Shown here: piece after piece, positions 6,741 to 8,454 of the stretch | Numbering within the stretch: the stretch's first letter is position 1 | Layout: each line of letters begins with the position of its first letter | Source of the DNA: Verrucomicrobiota bacterium | Lineage (GTDB): Bacteria; Verrucomicrobiota; Kiritimatiellia; Kiritimatiellales; Pontiellaceae | Direction: 5' to 3' | DNA length: 8,454 bases | Assembly: GCA_003532555.1 (NCBI GenBank) | Contig: DOEU01000136.1 | Span: forward strand, 5,044 to 13,497 | Translations under genes and position numbers: made by a program | Notes under the pieces: generated by a model | The model's database searches: none | Told to the model about the DNA's origin: nothing | Seen by the model: only the letters and a program-made list of their open reading frames with translations

Positions 6741-7678
6741 AATTAAGTGTGATGAAAACAATGGGCTACCTTGTTGTAGCAGGATTCTTTTTAATGACGC
6801 AGGGTTGTATTACGACTGAATCATTCGGAAGCGGCCGGGGAGCAGGAGCTAAGCATAAAGGACCGTGGCGTCATCAGCATCAGGGTGGAGTTCAGTCAAG
6901 CGCGATGCAGAACATGCAACCGGTAATGAATGATCAGATGATTTTTAGTGAAGAGGTATATGAACCGATAATCACATCCAACGAAATGGGTGTAGATATT
7001 GCTCCTATAGAGATGTCTGCCGCGGCTACAGAAATCTATCTTGTTCAGAAGGGTGACATGATCTCACAGTTGGCGATTGATTTTGATACGAGCAGTGCCA
7101 GGCTGATTGAGATGAATAATATTAAAAATCCAGACGTGCTTTATGTAGGCCAGAAATTGAAGGTGCCTGCGGGTCGGAGCGCTCTTTCTTCACCTAAAAC
7201 GAGTCCAGTATCAAGTTCATCCGTGATTGAAAAAGGTGGGACTTATCTGATCCAGTCCGGGGATACACTTTCAGGAATCGCCCAACGCGCAAGTGTGAGC
7301 GTGGATGATCTGCGGAGCTTAAATGAGATTAATAATGATACGATTTATGCTGGTAAGAAAATTATTATTCCAAGCTATGGCATTGTGCCAGAAATGGCAC
7401 CGGTATTAGAAGCGCTTCCGCCTTCTGAACCCACTCTGTTGATAGCACCAGAACCTACTCCATTGGTTACTACTCCTGTTGTGGAAGCTATTCCGGTTGA
7501 AGTGCCTGCTGGCGCAATTGGAATGGTTAAAGAAGTGCAGGTATATCCAGGTGAAACGTTGGATGATTATGTGCGTGTATACAGTGTTAGTAAGGCTGAA
7601 ATCTTACGTGCAAATCCTCAGCTTAACGGTGAAGAACCCAAAGAAGGATTCACGATTCGGATTCCGATCAGCGAATAG
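6737..7678 (+). CDS. Predicted lipoprotein with three LysM peptidoglycan-binding domains
   Basis: A 313-residue predicted exported protein. Residues 1-24 look like a lipoprotein signal: a short Lys-containing start, a hydrophobic stretch (about 10-20) and Cys24, apparently the only cysteine. The lipobox is atypical, with Thr-Gln-Gly at -3 to -1. Residues about 31-51 are rich in Gly, His, Arg and Lys, and 53-68 in Gln and Met, probably disordered. LysM 1 spans about 99-144 and LysM 2 about 169-212, both with the usual VQKGD/IQSGDTLS opening and IP-type ending. A Pro/Val/Glu-rich linker follows (about 215-262), then a more divergent LysM 3 at 266-312. LysM domains bind the glycan backbone of peptidoglycan. 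No catalytic domain is seen, so the protein may be a wall anchor or a recruiting factor rather than a hydrolase. It overlaps murD by four bases and precedes ftsW, implying a link to septal wall synthesis, but that role is inferred. Confidence 0.88.
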   Translation: MKLSVMKTMGYLVVAGFFLMTQGCITTESFGSGRGAGAKHKGPWRHQHQGGVQSSAMQNMQPVMNDQMIFSEEVYEPIITSNEMGVDIAPIEMSAAATEIYLVQKGDMISQLAIDFDTSSARLIEMNNIKNPDVLYVGQKLKVPAGRSALSSPKTSPVSSSSVIEKGGTYLIQSGDTLSGIAQRASVSVDDLRSLNEINNDTIYAGKKIIIPSYGIVPEMAPVLEALPPSEPTLLIAPEPTPLVTTPVVEAIPVEVPAGAIGMVKEVQVYPGETLDDYVRVYSVSKAEILRANPQLNGEEPKEGFTIRIPISE

Positions 7679-7696
7679 GTTTACGCGGTCGTATCT

Positions 7697-8454
7697 ATGC
7701 ATCGGACGGTTACTCCTCTGATTACAGTAGTTCTTTTGCTCGTCGCATTGGGGATGCTGGTCTTGATGAGCGCGAGTTCAGAACGAAGTGTAGATGCTTC
7801 GTATTTTGTACAACGTCAGTTGATATGGTTGCTTCTGTCTGTTGTTGCAGCGATTCTAACGGCGCGTTTGGATTATCGCTTTTATGAAAAAGCGCTTATT
7901 CCCTTGGCACTTGCATCGATCATACTCTTAATTTTAGTGCGTATTCCAGGCATTGGAAAAATGGTAAATGGGAGTTGGCGTTGGATACAAGTGGGACCGA
8001 TGACTATTCAGCCCTCTGAATTTGCAAAACCGGTCTTTATTATTGTGATGGCATGGTGGCTTTCGCGTAGTCTTAGGCGTATTGATGAAATCCGGTATGG
8101 GGTAGCGATTCCCTTTGTATTATTAAGCTGTTTTGCCCTGCCTATATTGGTTGAACCGGATTATGGAACGACCATACTAATCTCAGCGGTAGGTATTTGT
8201 TTAATGTTAATAGCCGGGGCTCGGGTCGGGCCCTTGAGTGCAGTAGCTGGTGTAGGTTTATTCGGTGTAGCGGGATTAATATTTCAAAATCCAGAGCGGG
8301 TGGGGCGCATCATGGCTTTTCTTGATCCACAGACACACGAACAGGGAAAGGCATGGCAATTGGCTAATTCGCTTCGTGCCTTTGCGAGTGGAGAAATGTT
8401 CGGGGTTGGGTTTGGAAATAGTTTTCAGAAATATCATTATCTTCCTGAAGCGCA
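7697..8454 (+). CDS. ftsW: Septal peptidoglycan glycosyltransferase FtsW (SEDS family), 3' partial
   Basis: SEDS-family membrane glycosyltransferase that polymerises lipid II at the division septum with FtsI. The frame is open from the ATG at 7697 to the right edge, giving 252 residues. Hydrophobic segments are visible at about 6-26, 42-57, 66-83, 111-123, 135-152, 159-174 and 180-196. Family motifs are GSWRWI at 92-97, QPSEFAK at 105-111, EPDYGTT at 153-159, RIMAFLDP at 204-211 and GFGNSFQKYHYLPEA at 238-252. The window ends just before the expected HTDF stretch, which carries the essential aspartate of FtsW/RodA. The GNS-QK form and the dcw context favour FtsW over RodA. The ATG at 7697 is the first ATG, GTG or TTG after the in-frame TAG that ends the LysM gene. 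No Shine-Dalgarno is visible in the 18-base gap. Confidence 0.95.
   Translation, partial: MHRTVTPLITVVLLLVALGMLVLMSASSERSVDASYFVQRQLIWLLLSVVAAILTARLDYRFYEKALIPLALASIILLILVRIPGIGKMVNGSWRWIQVGPMTIQPSEFAKPVFIIVMAWWLSRSLRRIDEIRYGVAIPFVLLSCFALPILVEPDYGTTILISAVGICLMLIAGARVGPLSAVAGVGLFGVAGLIFQNPERVGRIMAFLDPQTHEQGKAWQLANSLRAFASGEMFGVGFGNSFQKYHYLPEA

Noticed and set aside
7676..7699. Possible TAG readthrough fusing the LysM protein to FtsW, since both are in the same frame with no other stop between them
   Set aside because: The LysM C-terminus would be periplasmic whereas the FtsW N-terminus should be cytoplasmic, so a fusion conflicts with topology. One in three adjacent gene pairs share a frame by chance.
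7479..7721. Small plus-strand open frame across the LysM/ftsW junction
   Set aside because: It overlaps two well-supported genes in a different frame, has no recognisable domain and no ribosome site. It is a shadow.

Overview
The window is a compact, one-strand block of a bacterial division and cell wall (dcw) cluster. All seven genes lie on the plus strand in the order ftsI (5' end missing), murE, murF, mraY, murD, a LysM-repeat lipoprotein gene, and ftsW (3' end missing). I recognised the genes from conserved catalytic motifs in the translations, not from a database search. There are no RNA genes, mobile elements, CRISPR arrays or intergenic regions over 20 bases. No promoter or terminator is evident, so the block looks like the interior of one long operon that begins and ends outside the window.

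Layout: 1-1529 holds the PBP dimerisation part and the complete transpeptidase domain of FtsI. 1529-2983 is murE, 2974-4287 is murF, 4291-5430 is mraY and 5430-6740 is murD. 6737-7678 encodes a predicted secreted lipoprotein with three LysM domains. 7697-8454 encodes the first 252 residues of FtsW and runs off the right edge. Neighbouring genes overlap or sit within 18 bases of each other. Two junctions, and possibly a third, use a TAATG stop/start overlap, and one uses ATGA, which suggests translational coupling.

How the genes work together: MurD, MurE and MurF are cytoplasmic ligases that add D-Glu, the third residue and D-Ala-D-Ala to UDP-MurNAc. The MurE motif DNPR predicts meso-diaminopimelate as the third residue. 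MraY moves the product onto undecaprenyl phosphate to make lipid I. FtsW polymerises the finished lipid II at the septum and FtsI crosslinks it. The LysM lipoprotein probably binds the resulting peptidoglycan in the periplasm; its exact role is unknown.

Organism: DAP-type MurE, a predicted lipoprotein and the Gram-negative style gene order suggest a diderm bacterium. The FtsI and MraY wording and a LysM gene between murD and ftsW remind me of Verrucomicrobiota (Opitutae/Puniceicoccales-like). That assignment is inference from memory and is only moderately secure. Base composition looks moderate and even, with no sign of recent transfer. I found no unprecedented system here. The most interesting items are the LysM gene embedded in the cluster, an enlarged MraY cytoplasmic loop, and the coupling pattern at the gene junctions.
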